A stretch of DNA of 53,679 nt from Acinetobacter bohemicus ANC 3994 (GCF_000367925.1 NZ_KB849167.1:33282-86960), one strand, 5' to 3'. Shown: positions 1 through 9,053, counted from the stretch's first letter. Notes: generated from the sequence alone by a model not told the origin. Translations and numbers: made by a program.

Positions 1-90
1 GGTGTCGAAGGTGTCGAAGGTGTCGAAGGTGTCGAAGGTGTCGAAGGTGTCGAAGGTGTCGAAGGTGTCGAAGGTGTCGAAGGTGTCGAA
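1..90. repeat. Ten perfect 9-bp tandem repeats (Ser-Thr-Pro codons)
   Basis: Ten identical copies of GGTGTCGAA run from the window edge, followed by a partial copy (GGTGT). Read on the minus strand in the frame of the LysM gene they encode Ser-Thr-Pro repeats, so a gain or loss of units keeps the frame. The array continues beyond the left edge, so its true copy number is unknown. Confidence 0.95.
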
Positions 91-779
91 GGTGTATTAT
101 GATTTAATCTTAATACTTGACCAACATATATTTTATTAATACTAAAAAGATTATTTATTCGTTGTAATTCACTAACTGGAATAGCTGTTTTAACAGATAT
201 TCCAGTTAATGTATCCCCCAATTTTACTTTATATATTTCTGAATTATTAAGACTATTGGTATTGATTATATTATGTGAAGCATTTCCTCCCGATGCTTTG
301 TAATTAGGGTGAACTTGTATTTTTTGTCCCTTATATATTCTATTTGCATCTTTTATTTTATTAAGACCACATAATAGTGCAACTGTCGTATGATACTTTT
401 TTGCTATATCAAATAATGTATCCTTATCTTTAATTATATAAGTTAAAGGCTTAACATTTCCATCTTCAGTCTTTTTTTCATATCTTTGTAACTTTTTGAT
501 TAAGATTTTTGGACTTCGAAAAACTTTAACATCTCTATCTTTATAAAGAAAATAGATACCTACATACTTATATTCACCATTTAGTTTTTTCACAAAAACC
601 TTGAGACAAGTACCTAAATCTCGACTAATTACTACTGATTTTCCACTATTATTACTTAGCCCAGCAGCTATTGTTTTTCCTTTAATATCCTCAACTTTAT
701 GTTCTAAATTTGATATAGGATTAAATAACAAATCCACAAATTGAAATGATACAGTACCTTTCATAATTATTTTATCCAT
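1..779 (-). CDS. LysM-domain protein with Ser-Thr-Pro repeat linker, probable type VI cargo (3' end missing)
   Basis: An open frame runs from ATG at 779 to the left edge without a stop, about 259 codons. Residues about 1-110 are a small domain I do not recognise. A first LysM follows at about 113-158 (starting TYIIKDKDTLFDIAKKY) and a second at about 183-228 (starting YKVKLGDTLTGI). From residue 229 the chain becomes (Ser-Thr-Pro)n and leaves the window. LysM domains bind peptidoglycan or chitin glycans. The gene starts 5 bases after the vgrG stop and is probably cotranscribed; genes directly after vgrG often encode the cargo or its adaptor. I infer a cell-wall-targeting effector whose catalytic part would lie after the repeat linker, outside this window. 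A second ATG at 764 is an alternative start. It is more AT-rich than the body of vgrG. Confidence 0.8.
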   Translation of the reverse strand, partial: MDKIIMKGTVSFQFVDLLFNPISNLEHKVEDIKGKTIAAGLSNNSGKSVVISRDLGTCLKVFVKKLNGEYKYVGIYFLYKDRDVKVFRSPKILIKKLQRYEKKTEDGNVKPLTYIIKDKDTLFDIAKKYHTTVALLCGLNKIKDANRIYKGQKIQVHPNYKASGGNASHNIINTNSLNNSEIYKVKLGDTLTGISVKTAIPVSELQRINNLFSINKIYVGQVLRLNHNTPSTPSTPSTPSTPSTPSTPSTPSTPSTPST

Positions 780-784
780 CTAAT

Positions 785-3700
785 TTATATATCTTTTTCT
801 TCTACATGATCAAAACTTAAATCATCATCACTCAACCATTCGGAAGAATTATAACCAACCAAAATATCAAATTCTTTTTGCACATCTGAAAAATAGTCCT
901 GTGTTTGACCATCTTCATCCAAATTTCCAGTGATATATGTATTGGTATTTTTATCTAAATATTGATATTCAATATTTAGAAATTTTTCTCCCACAAATAA
1001 ATGATATAAATCTAACTTATTACTATAATTTTTATTTGTTGGGATATTTGGTAACTCTGCATTTACAGTTGCTCCTCCCACAAAACTATGCTGCCCTGCT
1101 TTACTCTCAAACTTCCCACCTGTCGTAGTAAAAATACCCTGAGCATTAATTTTGATCTGAGAACCACCAGCAGTCAGTACAATTTCTTTAGGACTGGTTA
1201 TTTCAATTTTTTCTTCAGTAGAAATCAACTTGATGACTTTGCGTGCAATCGCTTCAATCGCATCATCCTGAGCTTGAAGTTCGATCTTACCTTTCGCAGC
1301 AAAGGCTCGGAGTCCTTTCTGCGCTGCAAATAAACTAATCTTCTCTTGAGCATGTGCCACAATATTTTTCTGCGCACTTAAATTCATTGAACCTTGTGCA
1401 CTCGTCGCAATATCTTGCGAGGCTTGTAAAATAATGTCTTCAGGTGTGGTTAAAGCAATACCATTCGGTGAAGCCAATAACAGCAGTGCTTGTCTAAACA
1501 ATTTTCCTTGTTCTTGTTTTCCAGTATCACGACTACTTTCTAAACCTTGGGTATAACCTTCCATAAAGCCTTGTAATGAACTGAATGCCTTATTGGGTGC
1601 TATTTCTAGCTTATTTCCCTTACTGAACGTGCCACAAGTACTCATGATATCGAAATCTTTGATATCCACATTCGCCAGCACTTTGCTCACTTCTTGTAAA
1701 CTACCCAAAGGGTTCGATTCAATATGGTCTTTAATACTCGCAAGCTTGCCTTTGATCAGCTCAGAACCATGTTCTTCGACATTTTCAATAAATTCTTTTA
1801 AGTTTTCGACCGCTTCTTTTGCATCGGTGAAGAAATGATTAAATTCATCCACAATGCCTTTGCCCTGTTCGGCAAACTGCCCCATATCCTGAATAAAGCC
1901 AGCACAATCTTTTAAAGCGTTCAATGGATCACGACCCACACTCTGTTTAAATAAATTCAACGTGGTATTCAAGGCTTGACTGGTACTTTTGAGTTCCAAA
2001 GATTGAATCAATTTCGGCAAGCGACCAATCACATTGAGTGCATCGGTTTGCTGTTTAACCGCAATTTCACTGAGCATCTTCATGCTTTCGTGACCTTGGG
2101 TGAGTAAAGACTGTGCTTGTGCTGCATCTAAATGATCTGCAATGGCTTGTTCCTGAGCATAGGTACTGATGAGCATCCCTTTACCCGCCCGAACAGCACC
2201 ATACTGATCTGTTCTGAGTTCAAATCCTTCTCCTCGACCAACACTGGTCTCGGCAGTTTTAGGATGACTTAAATGACCCAAATTAAGCTGACTCGCGCCA
2301 TGGCTACTCTGCAATTGGGTACTAATTTGTCCCGTCGTATCATCAAAACGCAGCTGGTTAAACCCCGAACCACTAACCTCTTGTGAACGAATACCACTGA
2401 GTTTTTTAGTATCGGGTAACTGTCCTTTAATATCAAACATGGTCTGGTGTCGTTCAGCTTCATGGATACGCCCCACCACAAAGGGTCGATCAACATCACC
2501 TTCAAAGAAATCGATCACCACAATTTCACCAATCCGTGGATGAAATCTTGCTCCATAGCCTTCACCGGCCCAAGGGGTCAACACATCCACCCAAGCTGAA
2601 TCGGCATCATTGTCATTGCTTCCCGCACCGCCATCATGTGTATGGTCATCGGCACGAGTAAACATAAAGCGCACTTTAATTCGCCCCCAAGCATCGACAT
2701 GAATCGTTTCACCTTCAGGCCCAACCACTTTGGCACGTTGTGGATAGGCTGCTGGACGATGCTGTAAAGGCTGATATTCAGGCACAACGGCAATTGTACG
2801 GCGCACCACATACAACTCATTAGCTTGTCGTTCATCCCCTTGATGTTGCCAATGGCTTAAACTGAATAGGCTATCGAATTGCTGTAAAATATCTTTGGGC
2901 AAATTATTTTGGTTATAAAAAGTTTTACCTAAAATCAGAAACTCTTTGTCTGAACCTGAATGTGAATCAATTTCAGGATGATCGATCAATTCAAACCAAT
3001 AACCGACCTGTGCATCACGTACACTACTCTTGGCCGTAAAATATTTGGAGTGTAAGTTCTGATATTGCGACAGTCTTTGATTGAGCTTGTCTAATTGCTG
3101 ACTGCCTGAAGCCGTGCTTTGATCTGCCCTCGTTAAATCAGCTGTCCACGCCGGGCTGATACTCCAAGCCTGTTCCAAACTTAAGCTTTCATTGTCTTGG
3201 ACATCACTATGCTGATGATGGGTCAGTAGACTATTGCTTTGATCCTGAGATAGGCGATTGGCTTGCCAACGCTGCGTCTGTATCGACGTTGATTGTAAAT
3301 AACGCTGTCCAGTAAAACTGGTGATGCTATCTAAACGTTCTGTGGCATGACTGCGATGGAAACGAATGCACCTCCGGCTTAAAGCACGATATGGTTGATG
3401 ATCATCAATTAAACGTAATTTTTGTGCTTGAATCGCTGCCGCTGAAGTCATCACCATATGCTCAGCTTCATCAATTAGCCAATTGATCCCTTCACTGCGC
3501 CAGAGTCGTGTTAAAAACGCATAATCGGTTTCATTGGCTTGCATGACAAAAGGACGCACGTCATATTCTTGGCTTAAGCCCTGCACATTTAAACTTAAGC
3601 TTGCTGCGAATAATGCACTCTTACTTTGCCATTCTTTAAATAAAATTTCACTAATCTCAGGCACAGTTTTGTTCATAAACACGCGACTATTACGGCGTTT

Positions 3701-4054
3701 GTGCCAAAGTGCAGTGGCATCTTCAAGGGTCAATTTATATAAGGTGAATGCACCATCACTTTGCCCTTGGCTCGCCCCCGTAATAATGCCTGTGATTCGG
3801 TACAGTTCACCTAAATCCGTGACTTGATCGACGGCCACTTGGGCGCCAATAAATTGTTTCAGTGGAATATATGCATTACTCGATAAGCAAATCAGCTCAG
3901 CTTTGAGTCCCTGATTGATACGATGCTCGCCTTCAATTCTTTGAATCAAGACTTGAGGATTGAGTAATTGATTGGAAAAATGGATATGCAGGGCGCGCTT
4001 TTGCAAACTTAAGCCCATAGCATCCATAACAGCATGGATTGTTTTTAGCATCAT
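785..4054 (-). CDS. vgrG: Type VI secretion spike protein VgrG
   Basis: 1089 residues. VgrG trimers form the puncturing tip of the type VI secretion machine and carry effectors. The N-terminal half has the gp27-like fold followed by the gp5-like OB region (for example VGPEGETIHVDAWGRIKVRF and GEIVVIDFFEGDVDRPFVVG). A long helical, coiled-coil-like insert comes next (about 620-830), then a beta-helical needle with DUF2345-type repeats (about 870-1010, including IKLISTEEKIEITSPKEIVL). The last 70-80 residues are an extra acidic tail, AT-rich in DNA, which may be the docking segment for the downstream LysM protein. No other type VI structural genes are nearby, so this is an orphan vgrG island. 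The start is the first of two adjacent ATGs; the second is equally possible. Confidence 0.95.
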   Translation of the reverse strand: MMLKTIHAVMDAMGLSLQKRALHIHFSNQLLNPQVLIQRIEGEHRINQGLKAELICLSSNAYIPLKQFIGAQVAVDQVTDLGELYRITGIITGASQGQSDGAFTLYKLTLEDATALWHKRRNSRVFMNKTVPEISEILFKEWQSKSALFAASLSLNVQGLSQEYDVRPFVMQANETDYAFLTRLWRSEGINWLIDEAEHMVMTSAAAIQAQKLRLIDDHQPYRALSRRCIRFHRSHATERLDSITSFTGQRYLQSTSIQTQRWQANRLSQDQSNSLLTHHQHSDVQDNESLSLEQAWSISPAWTADLTRADQSTASGSQQLDKLNQRLSQYQNLHSKYFTAKSSVRDAQVGYWFELIDHPEIDSHSGSDKEFLILGKTFYNQNNLPKDILQQFDSLFSLSHWQHQGDERQANELYVVRRTIAVVPEYQPLQHRPAAYPQRAKVVGPEGETIHVDAWGRIKVRFMFTRADDHTHDGGAGSNDNDADSAWVDVLTPWAGEGYGARFHPRIGEIVVIDFFEGDVDRPFVVGRIHEAERHQTMFDIKGQLPDTKKLSGIRSQEVSGSGFNQLRFDDTTGQISTQLQSSHGASQLNLGHLSHPKTAETSVGRGEGFELRTDQYGAVRAGKGMLISTYAQEQAIADHLDAAQAQSLLTQGHESMKMLSEIAVKQQTDALNVIGRLPKLIQSLELKSTSQALNTTLNLFKQSVGRDPLNALKDCAGFIQDMGQFAEQGKGIVDEFNHFFTDAKEAVENLKEFIENVEEHGSELIKGKLASIKDHIESNPLGSLQEVSKVLANVDIKDFDIMSTCGTFSKGNKLEIAPNKAFSSLQGFMEGYTQGLESSRDTGKQEQGKLFRQALLLLASPNGIALTTPEDIILQASQDIATSAQGSMNLSAQKNIVAHAQEKISLFAAQKGLRAFAAKGKIELQAQDDAIEAIARKVIKLISTEEKIEITSPKEIVLTAGGSQIKINAQGIFTTTGGKFESKAGQHSFVGGATVNAELPNIPTNKNYSNKLDLYHLFVGEKFLNIEYQYLDKNTNTYITGNLDEDGQTQDYFSDVQKEFDILVGYNSSEWLSDDDLSFDHVEEKDI

Positions 4055-4124
4055 AATTTATTGTTGTAAGGGTATTATTTTAATTAGTGGCTGCATTCTA
4101 GAAAATGTTGTTTTTTTAGTCTAG

Positions 4125-4157
4125 TTAATTTTTGCTTAATTTTTGCTTAATTTTAGC
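4125..4157. repeat. Three 11-bp direct repeats between vgrG and the aminotransferase
   Basis: TTAATTTTTGC occurs at 4125-4135 and again at 4136-4146, followed at once by TTAATTTTAGC at 4147-4157 (one mismatch). The period of 11 bp is about one helical turn, as in arrays bound by tandem regulators. The array lies between the divergent genes vgrG (start 4054) and the aminotransferase (start 4289). No regulator is recognised. Confidence 0.7.
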
Positions 4158-4288
4158 CAAAACATAAATTCGGTTAAATTTATGCATCAACTTTAAAATT
4201 AAGATATTAAATTTACAGGCTTATTTTTCTGCTACGAGGTTACTGGTACACTCAAAAATGATCAAAATACATTAAAAGAGTTCGGGTC

Positions 4289-5443
4289 ATGCTTCAGCTC
4301 CATTCCAAACTACCTGCACAAGGGGTCACCATTTTCAGCGTGATGTCCGCCATGGCACAGCGCTTAAATGCTTTAAACCTATCGCAAGGTTTTCCAGACT
4401 TTGCTGCTCCACCTGCGCTACTCAACGCCCTCAGCCAAGCCACGTTGGATGGATTTAATCAATATGCTTCAGGCGATGGGCTGATTGCACTGCGTGAACA
4501 ATTGGCACAGCAGTTTTTAAAGCGCGATCAACTCATGATTGATCCCTTGACTGAAATTACCATTACCCCTGGGGCAACGATTGCCATTTTTGCAGCCATT
4601 CAAGCACTCATTGCTACTGATGATGAAGTGATTATTTTTGACCCCAGCTATGACAGTTATGCGCCAAGTGTGCAATTGGTTGGTGGAAAAGCCGTCCATA
4701 TTACCTTAACGCCGGCAGATTTTTCGGTGGACTGGAATCAAGTTAAAGACGCAATCAATGACAAAACCCGAATGATCATTATCAATACCCCACATAACCC
4801 AACAGGTGCGATTTGGTCACATCAAGACTGGCTAAATTTAATTGAATTGATTCGTGATAAAAATATTGTGCTGCTGTCCGATGAAGTCTATGAACATCTC
4901 ATTTTTGATGGTCAAAAACACTATTCAGCCCTGTCCTTTGCTGAATTACGTGATCGCAGTATTGTGGTGGGTTCCTTTGGTAAAACCTTCCATGTCACGG
5001 GCTGGAAAACAGGTTATTGCATTGCTGCCCCTGAGCTGATGAAAATGTTTCGACAGGTTTATCAATTTGCCAGTTTTTGCGCGGTCACCCCTGTGCAAAT
5101 GGCATTGGCAACTTTTATGCAGCAGCATCCTGAACATATTGAAGAATTAGCAGGCTTCTATCAGCAAAAACGCGATCTGTTTAATTCAGGTCTAAAAAAT
5201 TCACGCTTTCAATTTACTCCCTCGCAAGGCACCTATTTTCAGAATTTAAATTATAGTGCGATTCGCCCCGATTTAAACGATGTGGAGATATGTACCTTTC
5301 TGGCCGAACAGCATGGCATTGTCGCCATTCCGATTTCGGTTTTTTATCAACAAGCGCCCGAAAATTTACGTTTAATCCGTTTTTGTTTTGCTAAAAAAGA
5401 TGAAACGCTCGAACAAGCCTCTGCCATTTTGTCCGCAGTTTAA
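4289..5443 (+). CDS. PLP-dependent aminotransferase, methionine aminotransferase (YbdL)-like
   Basis: 384 residues, the usual length for class I/II fold-type I aminotransferases. It should transfer an amino group from an amino acid to a 2-oxoacid in the cytoplasm. Visible family motifs are the N-terminal NLSQGFPDF, the substrate and cofactor region IINTPHNPTGAIW, the aspartate of SDEVYEHL, the Schiff-base lysine in GSFGKTFHVTGWK, and the C-terminal phosphate-binding arginine region LRLIRFCFAKKDE. This set resembles the YbdL/kynurenine aminotransferase-like branch, which prefers methionine, but substrate cannot be fixed from sequence. The gene is monocistronic, ending at an intrinsic terminator. 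Confidence 0.88.
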   Translation: MLQLHSKLPAQGVTIFSVMSAMAQRLNALNLSQGFPDFAAPPALLNALSQATLDGFNQYASGDGLIALREQLAQQFLKRDQLMIDPLTEITITPGATIAIFAAIQALIATDDEVIIFDPSYDSYAPSVQLVGGKAVHITLTPADFSVDWNQVKDAINDKTRMIIINTPHNPTGAIWSHQDWLNLIELIRDKNIVLLSDEVYEHLIFDGQKHYSALSFAELRDRSIVVGSFGKTFHVTGWKTGYCIAAPELMKMFRQVYQFASFCAVTPVQMALATFMQQHPEHIEELAGFYQQKRDLFNSGLKNSRFQFTPSQGTYFQNLNYSAIRPDLNDVEICTFLAEQHGIVAIPISVFYQQAPENLRLIRFCFAKKDETLEQASAILSAV

Positions 5444-5468
5444 AGGCATTATTACTGGATAAATTTTC

Positions 5469-5500
5469 GCCTTAGTTACCTAAAAGCTAAGGCTTTTTTT
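5469..5500 (+). terminator. Intrinsic terminator after the aminotransferase
   Basis: GCCTTAG (5469-5475) pairs with CTAAGGC (5487-5493) and is followed by seven T residues. It lies 25 bases after the stop codon. Confidence 0.9.
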
Positions 5501-5564
5501 AACCAACTCAGGTAGTGTAAGTTTAAATCTGCAAAATGATAAAAATATACTTACAGGACGTTCA

Positions 5565-6932
5565 ATGCCTAAAAACCAGCCGATGGTTAATCAACATAAT
5601 TTATGGAAAACATTTTTTATTTTTCTCATGCCCTTGATTGCGACTAATATTCTGCAAAATCTGTCAGGGACGATTAATACCATTTTTGTCGGACAAATGA
5701 TGGGCGTCAATGCCATCGCTGCCGTGGCGGTGTTCTTTCCCATTTTATTTTTCCTGATGGCTTTTGTGATTGGACTCTCCGCAGGTGCAACGGTCTTGGT
5801 CGGGCAAGCGTGGGGCGCACAAAATATTGAAAAAGTCCGCTGTGTCGTTGGCTCGACGCTATTTATGACTTTAATTGGCGGCAGTATTATTGCGTTGTTA
5901 GGTGTGGTGTTTGCCAAACATATTTTGCTGGCGTTAGGCACAGATCCAGATGTGATGCACTTGTCATTGCCCTATGTTCAGTGGATGCTGGCAGGAAGCC
6001 CATTACTGTTTCTTTATATTATTTATACCTCTATTTTACGCGGTGTCGGTGACAGCACCACACCGCTGATTGTTTCAGGGATGACCATTTTAATTGGTTT
6101 ATTGATTACCCCTGTGCTAATTGCAGGTTATTTTGGCTTTCCAAAAATGGGCATTATTGCACCCGCAATTGCCACGATTGTCGGTTACTTTGCCGTACTG
6201 GTTTTTTTGTTTGTGTATTTAAATAAAAAAGATCATCCGCTTAAACCTAACCGTCTGCTGTTGAGTCATATTCGCCATCATCCCGAACTGAGTAAAATCG
6301 TACTGCGTTTGGGGATTCCAACAGGCATCCAAATGGTGACCACTTCAGTTGCAGGTTTAGTGATTGTCGGCTTAGTCAATCATTATGGCTCAAACGCAAC
6401 GGCAGCTTATGGTGCCGTCAATCAGGTGTTGAATTATATTCAATTCCCAGCCCTGTCTATTTCGATTGCTGCCTCAATTTTTGCAGCGCAAGCCATTGGT
6501 GCAGGAAAATCGGATTTACTCGCAAAAGTGACGCGTACTGCACTGGCTATGAATATTTTGGTGACAGGCAGCTTGGTCACTTTGGCTTATCTATTTTCTA
6601 AATATTTGATGGCATTGTTCATTACCGACCCTAATGTCGTGGCGCTGGGTCAACAGTTATTGTTTATCGTGTTGTGGTCAATTCTGTTCTTTGGTGCTAG
6701 TTCGATTTTTGCCTCAATCATGCGTGCTAGCGGGACGGTCACTGTGCCGATGATCATTAACATCTTCGCTATTATTGCCATTGAAGTACCATGTGCCTAT
6801 TTATTTAGTCAATGGTGGGGATTGCAAGGCATTTGGTATGCTTATGCTTTGGCATTTGTCTGCTTATGTATTCTGCAAGGTCTGTATTATCAATTGGTCT
6901 GGAAAAGAAAAACCATTCAAGCGTTGATTTAA
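5565..6932 (+). CDS. MATE family multidrug/toxin efflux transporter
   Basis: 455 residues, the usual MATE length, with about 12 hydrophobic membrane segments. MATE pumps sit in the inner membrane and export cationic drugs or other small molecules using Na+ or H+ gradients. Two repeated halves can be seen: the N half contains MMGVNAIAAVAVFFPI and GLSAGATVLVGQAWGA, and the C half contains FPALSISIAASIFAAQAIGA. The ATG at 5565 follows a short purine-rich site (ACAGGA). The substrate cannot be told from sequence; it is a standalone gene. Confidence 0.93.
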   Translation: MPKNQPMVNQHNLWKTFFIFLMPLIATNILQNLSGTINTIFVGQMMGVNAIAAVAVFFPILFFLMAFVIGLSAGATVLVGQAWGAQNIEKVRCVVGSTLFMTLIGGSIIALLGVVFAKHILLALGTDPDVMHLSLPYVQWMLAGSPLLFLYIIYTSILRGVGDSTTPLIVSGMTILIGLLITPVLIAGYFGFPKMGIIAPAIATIVGYFAVLVFLFVYLNKKDHPLKPNRLLLSHIRHHPELSKIVLRLGIPTGIQMVTTSVAGLVIVGLVNHYGSNATAAYGAVNQVLNYIQFPALSISIAASIFAAQAIGAGKSDLLAKVTRTALAMNILVTGSLVTLAYLFSKYLMALFITDPNVVALGQQLLFIVLWSILFFGASSIFASIMRASGTVTVPMIINIFAIIAIEVPCAYLFSQWWGLQGIWYAYALAFVCLCILQGLYYQLVWKRKTIQALI

Positions 6933-7012
6933 GTTTATATTTCTCAATAAAAACCAAGTTTGATAACATTGTTATTGCGCTCAGATATCACTCTTTCTTT
7001 GCTGCAAATTAA

Positions 7013-7048
7013 AAGGACTGCCTCTGTAAAATACAAGAGTCAGTCCTT
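7013..7048. terminator. Stem-loop between convergent MATE and SDR genes
   Basis: AAGGACTG (7013-7020) pairs with CAGTCCTT (7041-7048). The loop contains further pairing (CTCT with AGAG). No strong T-run follows on either strand, so termination is only likely from its position between two convergent genes. Confidence 0.5.
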
Positions 7049-7116
7049 CAAAATTGACTCAAATAGCGACTCAAATTTAAAAATACAGTTCAAATAGCCA
7101 TTTTTTAAATAATTTT

Positions 7117-7956
7117 TTATTTAAAACGCTTACTCCATGTCGTTGCCATCGCGGTTACTTTTTGATACCCCGTCGGTAAAACACGTTGAATTAAATCCAA
7201 GGTTTTTGCATCGTTACCAATCAATAAACGACGCTTATCTTTTTGCACAGCATCCAAAATTTGGCGTGCTGCTTCTTCAGGTGGACAACGCAATAATTTA
7301 TTGAAAGTCTTCGCCGATTTTTCAGGATTCATCCCCAGTGCTCTTAAGCTGTCATTCATTTTTGCTGCATTGGCAATATTGGTCCGAATTCCCCCCGGAT
7401 GAACACACAGCGCACTCACGCCACAATTTTCAATATCTAGTTCTTGACGTAATGATTCAGTAAAACCCCGCACCGCAAACTTGGTCGCATTATAGGCAGA
7501 CTGCGTCGGCTGAGCAGTTAAACCAAAAAGACTGGAAATATTAATCACATGCCCTTCACCCGATTTTTTGATCAGCGGTAAAAACTCTTTGGTGCCATAG
7601 ACCACCCCCCAAAAGTTAATATTCACAATCCACTCCAGTTCTTCATAAGAAGCCCCTTCGACGGTTGAACCCAGTGCAACACCTGCATTGTTAAAAATCA
7701 TGTTGACTGAACCATGATGCTGTACCGTGTCAGCAGCCCAAAGCTTCATTGCATCACGGTCAGCAACATCTAACTTTTGCGTTGTGACACGAACATTACT
7801 TTTTTCTAGTAATTCAACGGTTTGTGCTAAACCTTGTGCATTGACATCACTCAATGACAAATGACACCCTTGTTTCGCCAAAAGAACAGCCAATTGCTGC
7901 CCAATACCGGAACCTGCACCTGTAATTGCTGCAACTTTATTTTTAAAATTTTTCAT
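7117..7956 (-). CDS. Short-chain dehydrogenase/reductase (classical SDR)
   Basis: 279 residues. Cytoplasmic NAD(P)-dependent oxidoreductase with a Rossmann fold. Visible motifs are the dinucleotide-binding TGAGSGIG near the N terminus, NNAG at about residue 90, the catalytic serine in INISSLFG, and the YNATK catalytic Tyr/Lys pair. The C-terminal LLIGNDAKTLDLIQRVLP is typical of the acetoin/lipid-type SDR branch found beside TetR regulators. The start is well supported by AAGGATGA just upstream. It is divergent from a TetR-family gene and has a strong promoter that overlaps a perfect inverted repeat, so it is probably the regulated target of that TetR protein. Substrate unknown. Confidence 0.9.
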   Translation of the reverse strand: MKNFKNKVAAITGAGSGIGQQLAVLLAKQGCHLSLSDVNAQGLAQTVELLEKSNVRVTTQKLDVADRDAMKLWAADTVQHHGSVNMIFNNAGVALGSTVEGASYEELEWIVNINFWGVVYGTKEFLPLIKKSGEGHVINISSLFGLTAQPTQSAYNATKFAVRGFTESLRQELDIENCGVSALCVHPGGIRTNIANAAKMNDSLRALGMNPEKSAKTFNKLLRCPPEEAARQILDAVQKDKRRLLIGNDAKTLDLIQRVLPTGYQKVTAMATTWSKRFK

Positions 7957-8043
7957 GACTCATCCTTATGCAATTCTTTCTGCATCATCAACCCAAACAG
8001 ATTGGTTATTTTTTTGCTGTGGTGATGTGCAGTTCATCCATCC

Positions 8044-8072
8044 AATATAATTTTGACAATACTCATTGTCAA
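8044..8072 (-). promoter_or_regulatory. SDR promoter overlapping a TetR-type operator
   Basis: A perfect inverted repeat, TTGACAAT (8053-8060), spacer ACTC, ATTGTCAA (8065-8072), lies between the SDR and TetR genes. On the minus strand it supplies a -35 TTGACA (8072-8067), followed after exactly 17 bp by TATATT (8049-8044). On the plus strand the other arm also reads TTGACA. A repressor bound here would block the promoter, which fits autoregulation plus control of the SDR gene by the neighbouring TetR protein. Confidence 0.75.
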
Positions 8073-8187
8073 TATAATATTAGATCAATAACAGAATAAA
8101 GACCCTCCGCCCATTTCCAGCATAGGTCTACGAACAAATTATTGTTAACATAGCGCAAACCTTGAGTAAATTTGGCACACGACCTTT

Positions 8188-8895
8188 ATGACTGAACAAC
8201 ACGACAATCTCCAAGAAAAACAAAAGCAAGCGTCAAAAACCAAAGAACGTCAATTTAAAGGCTTATCTTTAACTGAACGTAAACAAGCACGTCGTGAAAA
8301 ACTGATTGAAGCGGGCATTGAAGCCTATGGTACACATGGTTTTTTTGCGGTCACGGTCAAAGATATTTGCAATGAAGCCAAACTGACTGAACGCTATTTC
8401 TATGAATCTTTTAAGAAAAGTGACGAACTTTTTCAAACCATTTTTTTAACCTTAATTGATCAATTGCAACACAATGTCATGCAAGCCATCATGCAGGCAT
8501 CCAGCGATCCACGCAAAATGATTGAAGCCGGTTTAACTGCTTTACTCACCACATTAAGAGATAATCCACGGATGGCACGGATTATTTATATTGATGCCAT
8601 GCTGGTTCAAGAACTGCATAACCAAGCCACCATTCATGAAACTATGTTACGTTTTGACCGGATGATTCAGGCTTTTGTCATGCTGATGATGCCGCATATT
8701 GATCGCTCGGAACGGGAAATTTCTTTCGTTGCCACAGGCCTTAATGGTTATGTGACTCAAATTGCGATTCGTTGGGTGGTCAGCGGCTTTAAACAATCGC
8801 TGGAAGATGTTTTATCCTCATGTAGCATCGTTTTTTTATCATTGCTGAATACTTTTTCAGAAAAAGGAAAAATATTAAAAAAAGAAAATCCGTGA
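8188..8895 (+). CDS. TetR/AcrR family transcriptional regulator
   Basis: 235 residues. The N-terminal DNA-binding helix-turn-helix is at about 33-80, including EKLIEAGIEAYGTHGFFAVTV, KDICNEAKLTERYFYESF and KKSDELF. The preceding 25 residues are charged and rich in Lys and Gln. The remaining helices form the ligand-binding and dimer domain, whose inducer is not predictable. It is divergent from the SDR gene, with the inverted repeat at 8053-8072 between them as its probable operator. No strong ribosome site is visible before the chosen ATG. Confidence 0.92.
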   Translation: MTEQHDNLQEKQKQASKTKERQFKGLSLTERKQARREKLIEAGIEAYGTHGFFAVTVKDICNEAKLTERYFYESFKKSDELFQTIFLTLIDQLQHNVMQAIMQASSDPRKMIEAGLTALLTTLRDNPRMARIIYIDAMLVQELHNQATIHETMLRFDRMIQAFVMLMMPHIDRSEREISFVATGLNGYVTQIAIRWVVSGFKQSLEDVLSSCSIVFLSLLNTFSEKGKILKKENP

Positions 8896-8915
8896 TCATA
8901 ACAATATCAAAAAAT

Positions 8916-8931
8916 ATTCAAAGCTTTGAAT
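8916..8931. other. 16-bp perfect palindrome between tetR and phoB
   Basis: ATTCAAAGCTTTGAAT is self-complementary and lies 20 bases after the TetR stop, followed by TTTGTTATATT. It may be a weak terminator hairpin (6-bp stem, AGCT loop) or a protein-binding site; the sequence does not decide. Confidence 0.4.
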
Positions 8932-9053
8932 TTGTTATATTTATATGACTGATTTATTTTAAAATCTTGATATGATCAGATAAAAATTGTCACATTTATT
9001 TGCTAAAATGGGCAGAGTAGCCTTTTCTGCAATGATACTGTCATAATTAATCT

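Noticed and set aside
1..90. CRISPR-like array
   Set aside because: Units are only 9 bp with no spacers, and they are in frame with the LysM gene.
937..1838. Plus-strand open frames inside vgrG
   Set aside because: They are antisense to an intact gene, have no ribosome sites and no recognised domains.
785..4054. Prophage tail-spike gene
   Set aside because: The VgrG DUF2345 needle and the absence of phage structural, lysis or integrase genes point to type VI secretion.
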